NCBI RefSeq assembly: GCF_014203015.1
Contig: NZ_JACHIB010000024.1
Location: 1-43,318 of the forward strand
DNA length: 43,318 nt
Direction: 5' to 3'
DNA from: Castellaniella defragrans
Lineage (GTDB): Bacteria > Pseudomonadota > Gammaproteobacteria > Burkholderiales > Burkholderiaceae_B
Below are positions 24,472 to 31,727 of the stretch, piece after piece (the first letter of the stretch is position 1; every line of letters starts with the position of its first letter). Under the pieces are notes generated by a model. That model saw only the letters and a list, made by a program, of their open reading frames with translations. It was not told where the DNA came from and did no database searches. Made by a program: the position numbers and the translations under genes.

Positions 24472-25209
24472 ATGTCTGAAACCGCGATTGAATTTCAGGG
24501 TGTCGTGGCCGGCTACAAGGATTTCATGATCCTCAACGAGCTGTCCTTCCAGGCTCGCAGCAGCGCCATCACCCTGCTGCTGGGCCCCAACGGGGCGGGC
24601 AAGTCCACCGTGCTCAAGACCTTGTTCGGGTTGCTCAAGGTCCGCCAGGGCAAGATCCTGCTGCACGGCGAGGACATCACCCATTCCAGCGCGCGCGAAC
24701 TGCTGGCGCGTGGCATCGCCTTTGTGCCCCAGGGGCGTAATCTGTTCGGGCAGCTCACGGTTTATCAGAACCTGGAACTGGGCGGCATCACGCTGGGCAT
24801 GAAGACCACGCACGAGCGGATTCCCGAGGTGCTGGACCGTTTTCCCCGGCTCAAGGAGCGGCTGCATTCGCAGGCCTCGACGCTGTCGGGCGGCGAACAG
24901 AAACAGCTCGAGATCGGCCGCGCTTTGTTGCTGCGCCCCCGCGTGCTGCTGATCGACGAGCCGTCGATCGGCCTGTCGCCGCAGATCGTGGCGGGCGTGT
25001 TCGAGCTGCTGCGCCAGCTCGTGTCGCAGGGGATGACGGTGCTGATGGTCGAGCAGAACGTCAACAGCGCGCTGAAGATCTCGGACGACGCCATCGCGCT
25101 CGCCTCGGGCACCTGCGTGCTGCACAAGCCCGCGGCTGAGCTGCTGCTCGATCCCCACATCGAGCGCCTGTTCCTCGGCGCCGGGCTCCCCACTCAGGCC
25201 AGCATGTAG
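24472..25209 (+). CDS. Liv-type ABC transporter ATPase (LivF-like)
   Basis: This 245-aa nucleotide-binding subunit has Walker A GPNGAGKST, signature LSGGEQKQLEIGRAL, Walker B VLLIDEPSIGLSP, and LivF-type VEQNV in place of the switch His. It completes the five-gene transporter. Its last 16 bp overlap the end of the converging tetR gene, so no terminator lies between the two transcripts. Confidence 0.94.
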   Translation: MSETAIEFQGVVAGYKDFMILNELSFQARSSAITLLLGPNGAGKSTVLKTLFGLLKVRQGKILLHGEDITHSSARELLARGIAFVPQGRNLFGQLTVYQNLELGGITLGMKTTHERIPEVLDRFPRLKERLHSQASTLSGGEQKQLEIGRALLLRPRVLLIDEPSIGLSPQIVAGVFELLRQLVSQGMTVLMVEQNVNSALKISDDAIALASGTCVLHKPAAELLLDPHIERLFLGAGLPTQASM

Positions 25210-25835
25210 CGCAGGATCATGTCGATCACGTTCTGCCGCCGCTGCGCGTAGGCTTCGGGGGCCATGATGTCGCGCTTGAAGATCAGCGAGAACGTGTGCT
25301 GGTTCGAGACGTTGAAGAAGCACAGCGCGCTGATCGAGGCATGCAGGTCGATGGGGTCCAGGCCCGGCCGGAACAGGCCCTGGGCGCAGCCGCGCGCGTA
25401 GATCTCGCGGATGCCGTCGATCGCCGGGATGTTCAGGTCCTTGATCGACGCGGACTGCGCGAGGTAGCGGCCGTTCTGCATGTTCTCGTTCATCACGAGC
25501 CGCACGAAATTGGGATTGGCGGCCTGATAGTCGAACGTGAATCCGACCAGGGTGCGCACGGCCTCGATCGGCGGCAGACTTTCCAGGTGCAGCGTTTCCT
25601 CGATGTGGCGGATGTCGCGGTAGGACTTCTCCAGGACGGCGAGGTACAGCCCCTGCTTGCTCCTGAAGTAGTAGTAGATCATCCGCTTGCTGGTCGAAGT
25701 CTGGGCGGCGATCTCGTCGATGCGCGCGCCGGCCAGGCCTTTCTTGGCGAATTCCCGGATGGCCACTTCGAGGATGTTCTGCCGGGTGGCGGCGGGATCG
25801 TTGCCGCGGCCGCGGGATCGTGGGGTCGGGGTCAT
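25194..25835 (-). CDS. TetR/AcrR family regulator
   Basis: This 213-aa protein has the N-terminal helix-turn-helix ILEVAIREFAKKGLAGARID followed by EIAAQTSTSKRMIYYYFRSK (about 21-60) and a ligand-binding helical C-terminal domain. It converges on the liv operon and its start overlaps the stop of the lysR gene by 4 bp (ATGA), so both regulators are made from one mRNA. It may sense the transported substrate or its CoA ester, but no target site was identified. Confidence 0.9.
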   Translation of the reverse strand: MTPTPRSRGRGNDPAATRQNILEVAIREFAKKGLAGARIDEIAAQTSTSKRMIYYYFRSKQGLYLAVLEKSYRDIRHIEETLHLESLPPIEAVRTLVGFTFDYQAANPNFVRLVMNENMQNGRYLAQSASIKDLNIPAIDGIREIYARGCAQGLFRPGLDPIDLHASISALCFFNVSNQHTFSLIFKRDIMAPEAYAQRRQNVIDMILRYMLA

Positions 25836-26791
25836 GGTTTCAAGCGGGCGTGGAGGGGCGTGGAGGGGCGTGGAGAGGACCGGTCCGGGCCGAACAGGGC
25901 CATGCAGGCCTGGCGCAGCCAGCGGTTGCCGGGGTCGTGGTGGAATCGGGCGTGCCAGTGCTGCTTCACGCTGAAGGGGGCGATGGGAAAAGGGCAGGCG
26001 TGCAGCCGCAGCGTCCCGCGGCCGGCCAGCGTCTCGCCCGTCTGGCGCGGGACGGTCACGAGCAGGTCGCCGGCTTCGAGCACGGCTGACAGGCCGAGGA
26101 ATCCCGGCAGCTCCAGCACGACGCGGCGCTCGATCCCGGCGCGCCGCAGCGCGTGTTCGAGCAGGTGATGGCCGGTCCCCGCGGCGATCTCGATGTGGCC
26201 CTCGCGGCGGTAGGCCGGCAGGTCCAGCGTCCCGCCGATGCGGGGATGGTCCGCGCGCGCGAGGCAGACCCAGTCCTGCGTGAACAGCGTCTGCTGGTAG
26301 ACGCCGGCGCCCAGTTCCGGGATCAGCCCCAGGGCCAGGTCGGCCGTGCCCGACTGCAGGCGCTCGACCAGGGAATCGTCGATCGGCGCGGCGCGCAGGC
26401 TGCAGGCGCTGGCGGCCTGCCGCAGGTGGCCCAGCAGCCGGGGAAGCAGGTTGACGTGGCTGGCGTCGGTCATGGCGATGCAGAAGCGCCGTTCGGAGCG
26501 CATCGGGTCGAAGGCCGGCGCCGCGCCGCCGATGGCGCGTAGGGCCTCCAGGGTGGCGCGCACGGTATCGATCAGGTCCCGCGCGCGCGGCGTCGGGCTC
26601 ATCCCCTCGGACGTGCGGACGAACAGCGGATCGCCTAGCTGCTCGCGCAGCCGCGCCAGCCAGATGCTGACGGTGGGCTGGCTCAGCCCCAGCGTGCGCG
26701 CTGCGCCCGTGACGCTGCCCTCCGTGTAGAGCACGTCGAACAGGCGCAGCAGCTTGGTCTCGGGCAGCGCGTCGAGCAGGGGATCCGCCAT
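25832..26791 (-). CDS. LysR family regulator
   Basis: The 319-aa protein has a winged helix-turn-helix at residues 10-65 (KLLRLFDVLYTEGSVTGAAR, LGLSQPTVSIWLARLREQLG, DPLFVRTSEGM). A periplasmic-binding-like effector domain follows (about 90-300). The tail is encoded by a threefold direct repeat of a 10-bp GCGTGGAGGG-type unit (about 25848-25877 on the plus strand). It is divergent from the reductase-MaoC-CaiB operon at 26996, the normal position for its target. A 17-bp palindrome lies between them. Confidence 0.92.
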   Translation of the reverse strand: MADPLLDALPETKLLRLFDVLYTEGSVTGAARTLGLSQPTVSIWLARLREQLGDPLFVRTSEGMSPTPRARDLIDTVRATLEALRAIGGAAPAFDPMRSERRFCIAMTDASHVNLLPRLLGHLRQAASACSLRAAPIDDSLVERLQSGTADLALGLIPELGAGVYQQTLFTQDWVCLARADHPRIGGTLDLPAYRREGHIEIAAGTGHHLLEHALRRAGIERRVVLELPGFLGLSAVLEAGDLLVTVPRQTGETLAGRGTLRLHACPFPIAPFSVKQHWHARFHHDPGNRWLRQACMALFGPDRSSPRPSTPLHARLKP

Positions 26792-26830
26792 GCCGTATTT
26801 AAAAACACAATGAATTGAATTTTGATTATT

Positions 26831-26847
26831 GCATTTAATTTAAATGC
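26831..26847. promoter_or_regulatory. Palindromic candidate LysR operator
   Basis: GCATTTAA-T-TTAAATGC is a perfect 8-bp inverted repeat in an AT-rich patch (about 26795-26850) that stands out from the GC-rich surroundings. It contains T-N11-A spacings typical of LysR sites and lies 40 bp upstream of lysR, in the region between it and the divergent operon. Confidence 0.5.
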
Positions 26848-26995
26848 CCGCCTCCCTAGAATGGACCGGAGACGCGGCGGACATGAATCCGGCATGGGCC
26901 GCCGGAGAGGAGCCGGCGGATGCGCATCGGACACGATGCGGCCATGACTCGGACATGCGCCGGACGGCGCGCAGGCGCGCAAGGAGCGAAGGATA

Positions 26996-28273
26996 GTGAA
27001 AATCTGCATATTGGGGGCGGGCGCGCTGGGAAGCGCCCTGGGCGCGAGCCTGGCCGAGGGAGGCTCGGAGGTCGTCCTGCTCAGCCGCAATGCCGCGCAC
27101 GTCGAGGCCATCCGCGCCGGCGGGCTGCGCCTGCGCGACCAGGACGACGAGCGCCGCGTGCGCCTGCGGGCGGAGACCGAGGCGGCCGCGGTCGGGCCGG
27201 TGGACCTGGTCGTCGTGCTGGTGAAGTCGTTCCAGACCCGCGAGGCCCTGGCGCAGGCCGGTCCCCTGTTCGGTCCCGGCACGCTGGCGCTGTCCCTGCA
27301 GAACGGCCTGGGCCACGAGGACATCCTGGCGGAATCCATCGGCCGCGAACGCGTGCTGGCGGGCAAGACCTACGTGGGCGGGACGCTGCTCGGGCCCGGC
27401 CACGTGCTTGCGGGCGTGCGCGGCAAGGAAACCCTCCTCGGCGAGCTCGACGGCGCGCGCACCGGCCGGGCGCTCGCCATCGCGCGGGAATTCGAGCGCG
27501 CCGGCCTGCCGGTCCGGCTCAGCGACAACATCCTGGGCACGATCTGGGACAAGCTGCTGATCAACGTGGCGACGGGCGCCCTCACGGCCATCACGCGCAT
27601 GCCCTACGGCCCGCTGTTCCAGTGCGCGCCGCTCGAAGCCGTCGGCGTGGCGGCGGTGCGCGAGGCGATGGAGATCGCCCATGCCGCCGGCGTGCGCCTG
27701 TCCATCGCCGATCCGCTCGAAGCCTGGCGCAGGGCGGGCGCGGGCCTGCCGGCCGACTTCCGCACCTCGATGCTGCAGAGCCTGGACAGGGGCAGCGCCA
27801 CCGAGATCGACTACATCAACGGCGCCGTGGTCGAACGCGGCCTGCGGCTGGGCATCGCCGCGCCGGTCAACGCCACCCTGGCCGCCTGCGTCAAGGGAAT
27901 CGAGGCCATGGCGGGGCGGACCGCGCTGGCGCGCCCGCCCGGCATCGACCACGCCGCCGTGCGGGTGGAAGACATCGGCTGGCACGTCCGCTTCTTCGAG
28001 GAGGTCCTGGGCATGCCGGTGCGCGAGATCGACGGTCCGCCCGAGGCGCCCCGCCAGGTCTGGCTCGAAGGCGGCGTCCAGCTCATCGCCGCGCCCGCTG
28101 CGGCCGGCGACGCCGGGCGGGCGCAATCCCGCATCGCCCACGTCGCCCTGCGCGTGCGGGGCTTGGAGGCGGCGCTCGCGCGCGCCGCGGGCTGGCCCGT
28201 GACCGTCCTGCCGCAGGGGCCGAACTGGCTGCGCACGCCCGACGGCGTCGCGCTCGAACTATTCGATTGCTGA
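26996..28273 (+). CDS. Ketopantoate reductase family protein fused to a VOC domain
   Basis: The 425-aa protein starts at GTG 26996 with AAGGAGCG upstream. Residues 1-about 312 are a complete PanE/ApbA-type 2-oxoacid reductase: dinucleotide motif GAGALGS (7-13), catalytic Lys186 (WDKLLINVATGALTA) and Glu270 (SATEIDYING). Residues about 316-425 are a full glyoxalase/VOC domain made of two modules (GIDHAAVRVEDIGWHVRFFE; SRIAHVALRV ending ALELFD) with plausible metal ligands. Ketopantoate reductase is normally about 300 aa without this extension. The partner genes (MaoC, CaiB) argue against pantothenate synthesis and for catabolism of a 2-oxo or 2-hydroxy acid. The fusion is in frame with no sign of frameshift. 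Confidence 0.88.
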   Translation: MKICILGAGALGSALGASLAEGGSEVVLLSRNAAHVEAIRAGGLRLRDQDDERRVRLRAETEAAAVGPVDLVVVLVKSFQTREALAQAGPLFGPGTLALSLQNGLGHEDILAESIGRERVLAGKTYVGGTLLGPGHVLAGVRGKETLLGELDGARTGRALAIAREFERAGLPVRLSDNILGTIWDKLLINVATGALTAITRMPYGPLFQCAPLEAVGVAAVREAMEIAHAAGVRLSIADPLEAWRRAGAGLPADFRTSMLQSLDRGSATEIDYINGAVVERGLRLGIAAPVNATLAACVKGIEAMAGRTALARPPGIDHAAVRVEDIGWHVRFFEEVLGMPVREIDGPPEAPRQVWLEGGVQLIAAPAAAGDAGRAQSRIAHVALRVRGLEAALARAAGWPVTVLPQGPNWLRTPDGVALELFDC

Positions 28274-28285
28274 CAAGGACCCCTG

Positions 28286-28321
28286 CAATGAATCCCGCAA
28301 TGAATCCTGCAATGAATCCCG
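28286..28321 (+). repeat. Triple 12-bp repeat carrying three in-frame start codons
   Basis: A 12-bp unit of the form CAATGAATCCYG occurs three times from about 28286, giving ATG at 28288, 28300 and 28312, all in the maoC frame and encoding MNPA three times. The best-placed Shine-Dalgarno (AAGGA, 28275-28279) serves the first ATG. Confidence 0.8.
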
Positions 28322-28800
28322 CGGTGAAGGAACTGTATTTCGACGAAGTCGAGGTCGGCGCCCGGGGCGTTTCGCCTTCGCGCACCGTGACCGCGGCGGA
28401 CATCGACACGTTCGCCGACCTGACGGGCGACCACACGCCGGTCCACACCGACGAGGCCTATGCGCGCACCACGCCCTTCGGCACGCGCGTGGCCCACGGG
28501 CTGCTCGGCCTGTCCCTGGCCGACGGCCTCAAGAGCCGGTCCGACCTGCGCTTCGTGCCCGGGATGTCGCTGGGCTGGACCTGGGACTTCACCGGTCCGA
28601 TCAAGATCAACGACACGGTGCAGGTGCGCTTTCACGTCGCCAGCGCCCGCCTGTCGCGCAGCCGCGCCGGCTGGGGCATCCTGGTGCTGCCCGCGGAAAT
28701 GCGCAACCAGCATGGCGAGGTCGTGCAGCGCGGCGAGCACCGGCTCATGATTCCCTGCAGGCCGGGCTTCGCGCCTGCCGCGGCGGGAGACGCGCCATGA
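28288..28800 (+). CDS. MaoC-like enoyl-CoA hydratase/dehydratase
   Basis: This 170-aa hot-dog fold protein (166 or 162 aa from the later ATGs) carries the hydratase-2 motif: FADLTGDHTPVHTDEAYART followed by PFGTRVAHGLL, with the catalytic Asp and His in GDHTPVH. It would hydrate an enoyl-CoA or dehydrate a hydroxyacyl-CoA. It begins 14 bp after the reductase-VOC gene and overlaps the next CaiB gene by 4 bp (ATGA), so the three act as one unit. Related proteins include mesaconyl-CoA hydratase; the substrate is not determined here. Confidence 0.88.
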   Translation: MNPAMNPAMNPAVKELYFDEVEVGARGVSPSRTVTAADIDTFADLTGDHTPVHTDEAYARTTPFGTRVAHGLLGLSLADGLKSRSDLRFVPGMSLGWTWDFTGPIKINDTVQVRFHVASARLSRSRAGWGILVLPAEMRNQHGEVVQRGEHRLMIPCRPGFAPAAAGDAP

Positions 28801-30032
28801 CGGCGGCGCAGGCACGCCCGCTGGAGGGCATCCGGGTCATCGACTACAGCCATTTCCTCGCCGGCCCCTATCTGTCCCGCTGCCTGGCTGCCCTGGGCGC
28901 CGAGGTGATCAAGGTCGAGCGTCCCACCGAGGGCGACGCCGGGCGCCAGCACCCCTTCTTCATCCAGGGCCAGAGCGGCTACTTCCTGCAGCAGAACATG
29001 GGCAAGAAGGGGCTGTGCGTGAACCTGAAGGACGCGCGCGGGCGCGAGCTGATGGAAAAGCTCGTGGCCACGGCCGACGTCTTCGTCGAGAACTACCGCC
29101 CCGGCGCCCTGGCCCGGCTCGGCCTGGGCTACGAGGCGCTCTCGGCGCTGAATCCGGGCCTGGTCTACTGCTCGGTCTCGGCCTACGGCCACACCGGACC
29201 CGAGTCCCACCGCGCCGGCTTCGGCCTGATCGCCGAGGCCAGGAGCGGCATCATGGCCATGATCGGCTCGCCGGGGGAAGCGCCGCCGCTGCTGCGCATC
29301 GCGCTGGGCGACATGGTCACCGGCATCCACGGCGTGGCCGCCGTCAACGCCGCGCTGCTGGGGCGCATCAAGTCGGGCCGCGGCCAGCACATCGACCTGT
29401 CGCTGTACGACTGCCTGGTCTCCATGCACGAGTACGCGGGCCAGTGCTACACCCTGTCCCAGGGCCGGGTGAAGCCCGAGCAGAGCGGCCACGACCTGCC
29501 CGACTCGACCCTCTACGGCGTGTTCGCGGCGCGGGACGGCTGCCTGGTCATCGCCGCGCAGGTCGATGCATCCTGGAAGCGTCTGGCGCCGCTGGTGGGC
29601 GGCGAAGCCTTCGCGGCCGATGTCCGGTTCCACTCGCCGCAGGGGCGCAACGCCCACCGGCAGGAGATCCTGCCCGTCGTGCGCGCCTGGACCGGCGCGC
29701 GCACGGTGGCGCAATGCCTGGCGGCGCTGGATGCCGTGGACGTGCCCTGCGCCAAGGTGCAGGACATCGGCGAGGTGCTGGCCGACCCCCAGATCCGGGC
29801 GCGCGGCATGGTGGTGCGCCAGCACCATCCGGTGCTGGGCGACGTGGACCTGCTCAATACGCCGTTCCGCTTCTCGGGCTGCGACACGACCCTGCGCGAG
29901 CCGGCGCCGCTCATGGGCCAGCACAACCGGCGGATCGCCGCCGAACTGGGTTTCTGCGCCGCCGACATCGAAGCCATGGTGCGCGACGGGGTGTTGTACC
30001 AGGAAGCCGCCGTCGCCGGGCTGGAGACCTGA
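28797..30032 (+). CDS. CaiB/BaiF family CoA-transferase (second copy)
   Basis: The 411-aa protein opens GIRVIDYSHFLAGPYLSRCL. Class III catalytic Asp172 is in ALGDMVTGIHG. It differs clearly from the enzyme at 16713, so it is not a recent duplicate. It is the last gene of the operon and is followed by a terminator. Together with the MaoC hydratase and the 2-oxoacid reductase/VOC protein it could attach CoA to a hydroxy or unsaturated acid such as mesaconate or a similar C4-C5 acid. That pathway is an inference. Confidence 0.92.
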   Translation: MTAAQARPLEGIRVIDYSHFLAGPYLSRCLAALGAEVIKVERPTEGDAGRQHPFFIQGQSGYFLQQNMGKKGLCVNLKDARGRELMEKLVATADVFVENYRPGALARLGLGYEALSALNPGLVYCSVSAYGHTGPESHRAGFGLIAEARSGIMAMIGSPGEAPPLLRIALGDMVTGIHGVAAVNAALLGRIKSGRGQHIDLSLYDCLVSMHEYAGQCYTLSQGRVKPEQSGHDLPDSTLYGVFAARDGCLVIAAQVDASWKRLAPLVGGEAFAADVRFHSPQGRNAHRQEILPVVRAWTGARTVAQCLAALDAVDVPCAKVQDIGEVLADPQIRARGMVVRQHHPVLGDVDLLNTPFRFSGCDTTLREPAPLMGQHNRRIAAELGFCAADIEAMVRDGVLYQEAAVAGLET

Positions 30033-30066
30033 AGCGCCGCGCCCTGCGCCGGGCCGGAAAAGACGA

Positions 30067-30090
30067 GGGGCGCCGCGAGGCGCCCCTTTT
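30067..30090. terminator. Terminator between converging operons
   Basis: GGGGCGCC (30067-30074) and GGCGCCCC (30079-30086) pair perfectly around a GCGA (GNRA) loop, with TTTT at 30087-30090 on the plus strand. The other side has only a loose A-tract (AAAA at 30059-30062), so it works mainly for the CaiB operon and perhaps for aroQ. Confidence 0.85.
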
Positions 30091-30126
30091 GGCGTGCCCG
30101 GCTTGCGGCCGGGACGCGGTCCGGGT

Positions 30127-30573
30127 TCAGGCCTGCTTCGCCTTGGCCGCCGACACGGCCGCGCGCAGGGCCAGCAGGTAGCTGTCCACGCCGAAGCCGC
30201 AGATCTGGCCCAGGGCGATTTCCGCGAAGACGGACTTGTGGCGGAATTCCTCGCGAGCATGGATGTTGGACATGTGCAGCTCGACGATGGGCACCGTCAG
30301 GATCGCCAGCGCGTCGCGCAGGCCGTAGCTGTAGTGCGTCCAGGCGCCGGCGTTGATCAGCACGGCGTCCACGCCGTCCTGGTAGGCCTGGTGGATGCGC
30401 TCGCACATCGCGCCTTCGCAGTTGGTCTGGTAGCTCTCGATCGTGACGCCCAGTTCCTTGGCCAGATCGGCCAGCTGCGCGTCGATCTGTTCCAGCGTGA
30501 TCGTCCCGTATTGCTTGGGGTCGCGCTTGCCGAACATATTGTGGTTGATGCCATGCAGCATGAGGATCTTCAT
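30127..30573 (-). CDS. aroQ: Type II 3-dehydroquinate dehydratase
   Basis: This 148-aa protein is the usual size of the dodecameric type II enzyme, which turns 3-dehydroquinate into 3-dehydroshikimate. The family start appears as LHGINHNMFGKRDPKQYGT, with catalytic Arg17 and Tyr22. The ELHMSNIHAREEFRHKS segment carries the conserved His and Arg. It is divergent from typical members: His7 replaces the Asn of LNGPN and a Cys stands in QTNCEG. It is the last gene of an operon with an NAD-type AroE and a TRAP transporter, which points to quinate/shikimate use and not to biosynthesis. Confidence 0.9.
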   Translation of the reverse strand: MKILMLHGINHNMFGKRDPKQYGTITLEQIDAQLADLAKELGVTIESYQTNCEGAMCERIHQAYQDGVDAVLINAGAWTHYSYGLRDALAILTVPIVELHMSNIHAREEFRHKSVFAEIALGQICGFGVDSYLLALRAAVSAAKAKQA

Positions 30574-30667
30574 ACGACGCTTCCTGTCTTGAGTGGTCTT
30601 GAATCGGTCTGGGTTGGCCTGGATCGGAGGGCCTGCGCGGGCCGCGGGCGGCCCGCGCCGGACGGGA

Positions 30668-31690
30668 TCAGGGCTTGCGGATCTTGTCGATTTCCGCGTA
30701 CATCGACTTGACGGTGTCTTCGCCGACTTCCCGAGTATATTTTTCGACCACCGGTTTGACCATCGCGCGCATCTTGTCCAGGTCCGCGGGCGAGAGTTCC
30801 GTGACCTGCATGCCGTGCTTCTTCAGGGTTTCCAGCGCCGTGTGGGCGGCGTCGCGGGACACCTGGCGCTGGTAGGCGGCCGCTTCGGTGGCGGCGTCCT
30901 GGATCAGCTTCTGCTCGTCCGGATTGAGCGAATCCCAGAACTTCTTGCTGATGATGACGGACTGCGGATTGTAGATGTGGCGCGTGACTGCCAGGTACTT
31001 CTGCACCTCGTCGAGCTTGGCGTTCAGGATCACCGTGAACGGATTTTCCTGGCCGTCGACGGCGCCCTGTTCCAGCGCGTTGTAGACCTCGGGCCAGGCC
31101 AGGGGCGTGGGGTTGGCCCCCAGCGCCTTGAACACGTCCACGTAGATCGGCGACTGGATCACCCGCAGCTTCAGGCCGCTGATGTCCTCGGGCTTGTTGA
31201 TCGGATGCTTGCCGTTGGTGATGTTGCGAAAGCCCAGGTCGAAATAGGCCAGGCCGATCAGGCCCTTGTCCTGCAGCTTCTTGTGCAGCGTCTGGCCGAA
31301 GGGGCCGTCCACCAGCGCGTCCACTTCCTTGTCGTTGTTGAACAGGAAGGGGAAGTCGAAGGCCGCGAAGTCCTTGATCTGCGCCTGAAGGATGCCGGAG
31401 TTCAGCACGGTCATCTCGATGGTCCCGCCCTGCAGGGCGGAGACCGTTTCCAGGTCGCCGCCCAGCACGCCGCCGGGGAACAGGCGGACGCGGATCTTGT
31501 TGCCGGACTTCTGGGCCACCAGGTCGGCGAATTTCTGCATGCCCATGACCTGGGGATGGCCCTTGTTGTTCTGCGAGGCGAACTTGATGCTGTGTTCGCG
31601 GATGTCGGCCGCGTGGCCGACCCCCAGGGATGCCAGGCCGAAGCCCAGGGCCATGAGGGAGGAAAGGACGAGGCGTTTCATGGGTTTCAT
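30668..31690 (-). CDS. TRAP transporter substrate-binding protein (DctP family)
   Basis: This is a 340-aa periplasmic protein. The start at 31690 has AAGGAGA about 6 nt upstream; the open frame runs further upstream into the permease gene without family similarity. A signal peptide (MKPMKRLVLSSLMALGFG to GVGHA, cleavage near residue 26) precedes DIREHSIKFASQNNKGHP. The DctP segments GGDLETVSALQGGTIEMTVL and LEQGAVDGQENPFTVI are present, and the ligand-binding Arg is in KLRVIQSP. It feeds an organic acid to the DctQM permease encoded directly upstream. A quinate- or shikimate-like ligand is inferred from aroQ and aroE2. Confidence 0.92.
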   Translation of the reverse strand: MKPMKRLVLSSLMALGFGLASLGVGHAADIREHSIKFASQNNKGHPQVMGMQKFADLVAQKSGNKIRVRLFPGGVLGGDLETVSALQGGTIEMTVLNSGILQAQIKDFAAFDFPFLFNNDKEVDALVDGPFGQTLHKKLQDKGLIGLAYFDLGFRNITNGKHPINKPEDISGLKLRVIQSPIYVDVFKALGANPTPLAWPEVYNALEQGAVDGQENPFTVILNAKLDEVQKYLAVTRHIYNPQSVIISKKFWDSLNPDEQKLIQDAATEAAAYQRQVSRDAAHTALETLKKHGMQVTELSPADLDKMRAMVKPVVEKYTREVGEDTVKSMYAEIDKIRKP

Positions 31691-31727
31691 GGTTGTCTCC
31701 TTGGATTGTCGAGCACTTGTCGAACTA

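Noticed and set aside
25848-25877. Threefold GCGTGGAGGG-type repeat
   Set aside because: It lies inside the last codons of lysR and encodes a Pro/Arg/Thr tail; probably slippage in coding sequence and not a regulatory element.
28797-30032. Idea that the second CaiB gene is a recent duplicate of the one at 16713
   Set aside because: The two proteins share only family motifs and differ through most of their length, so they are old paralogues.
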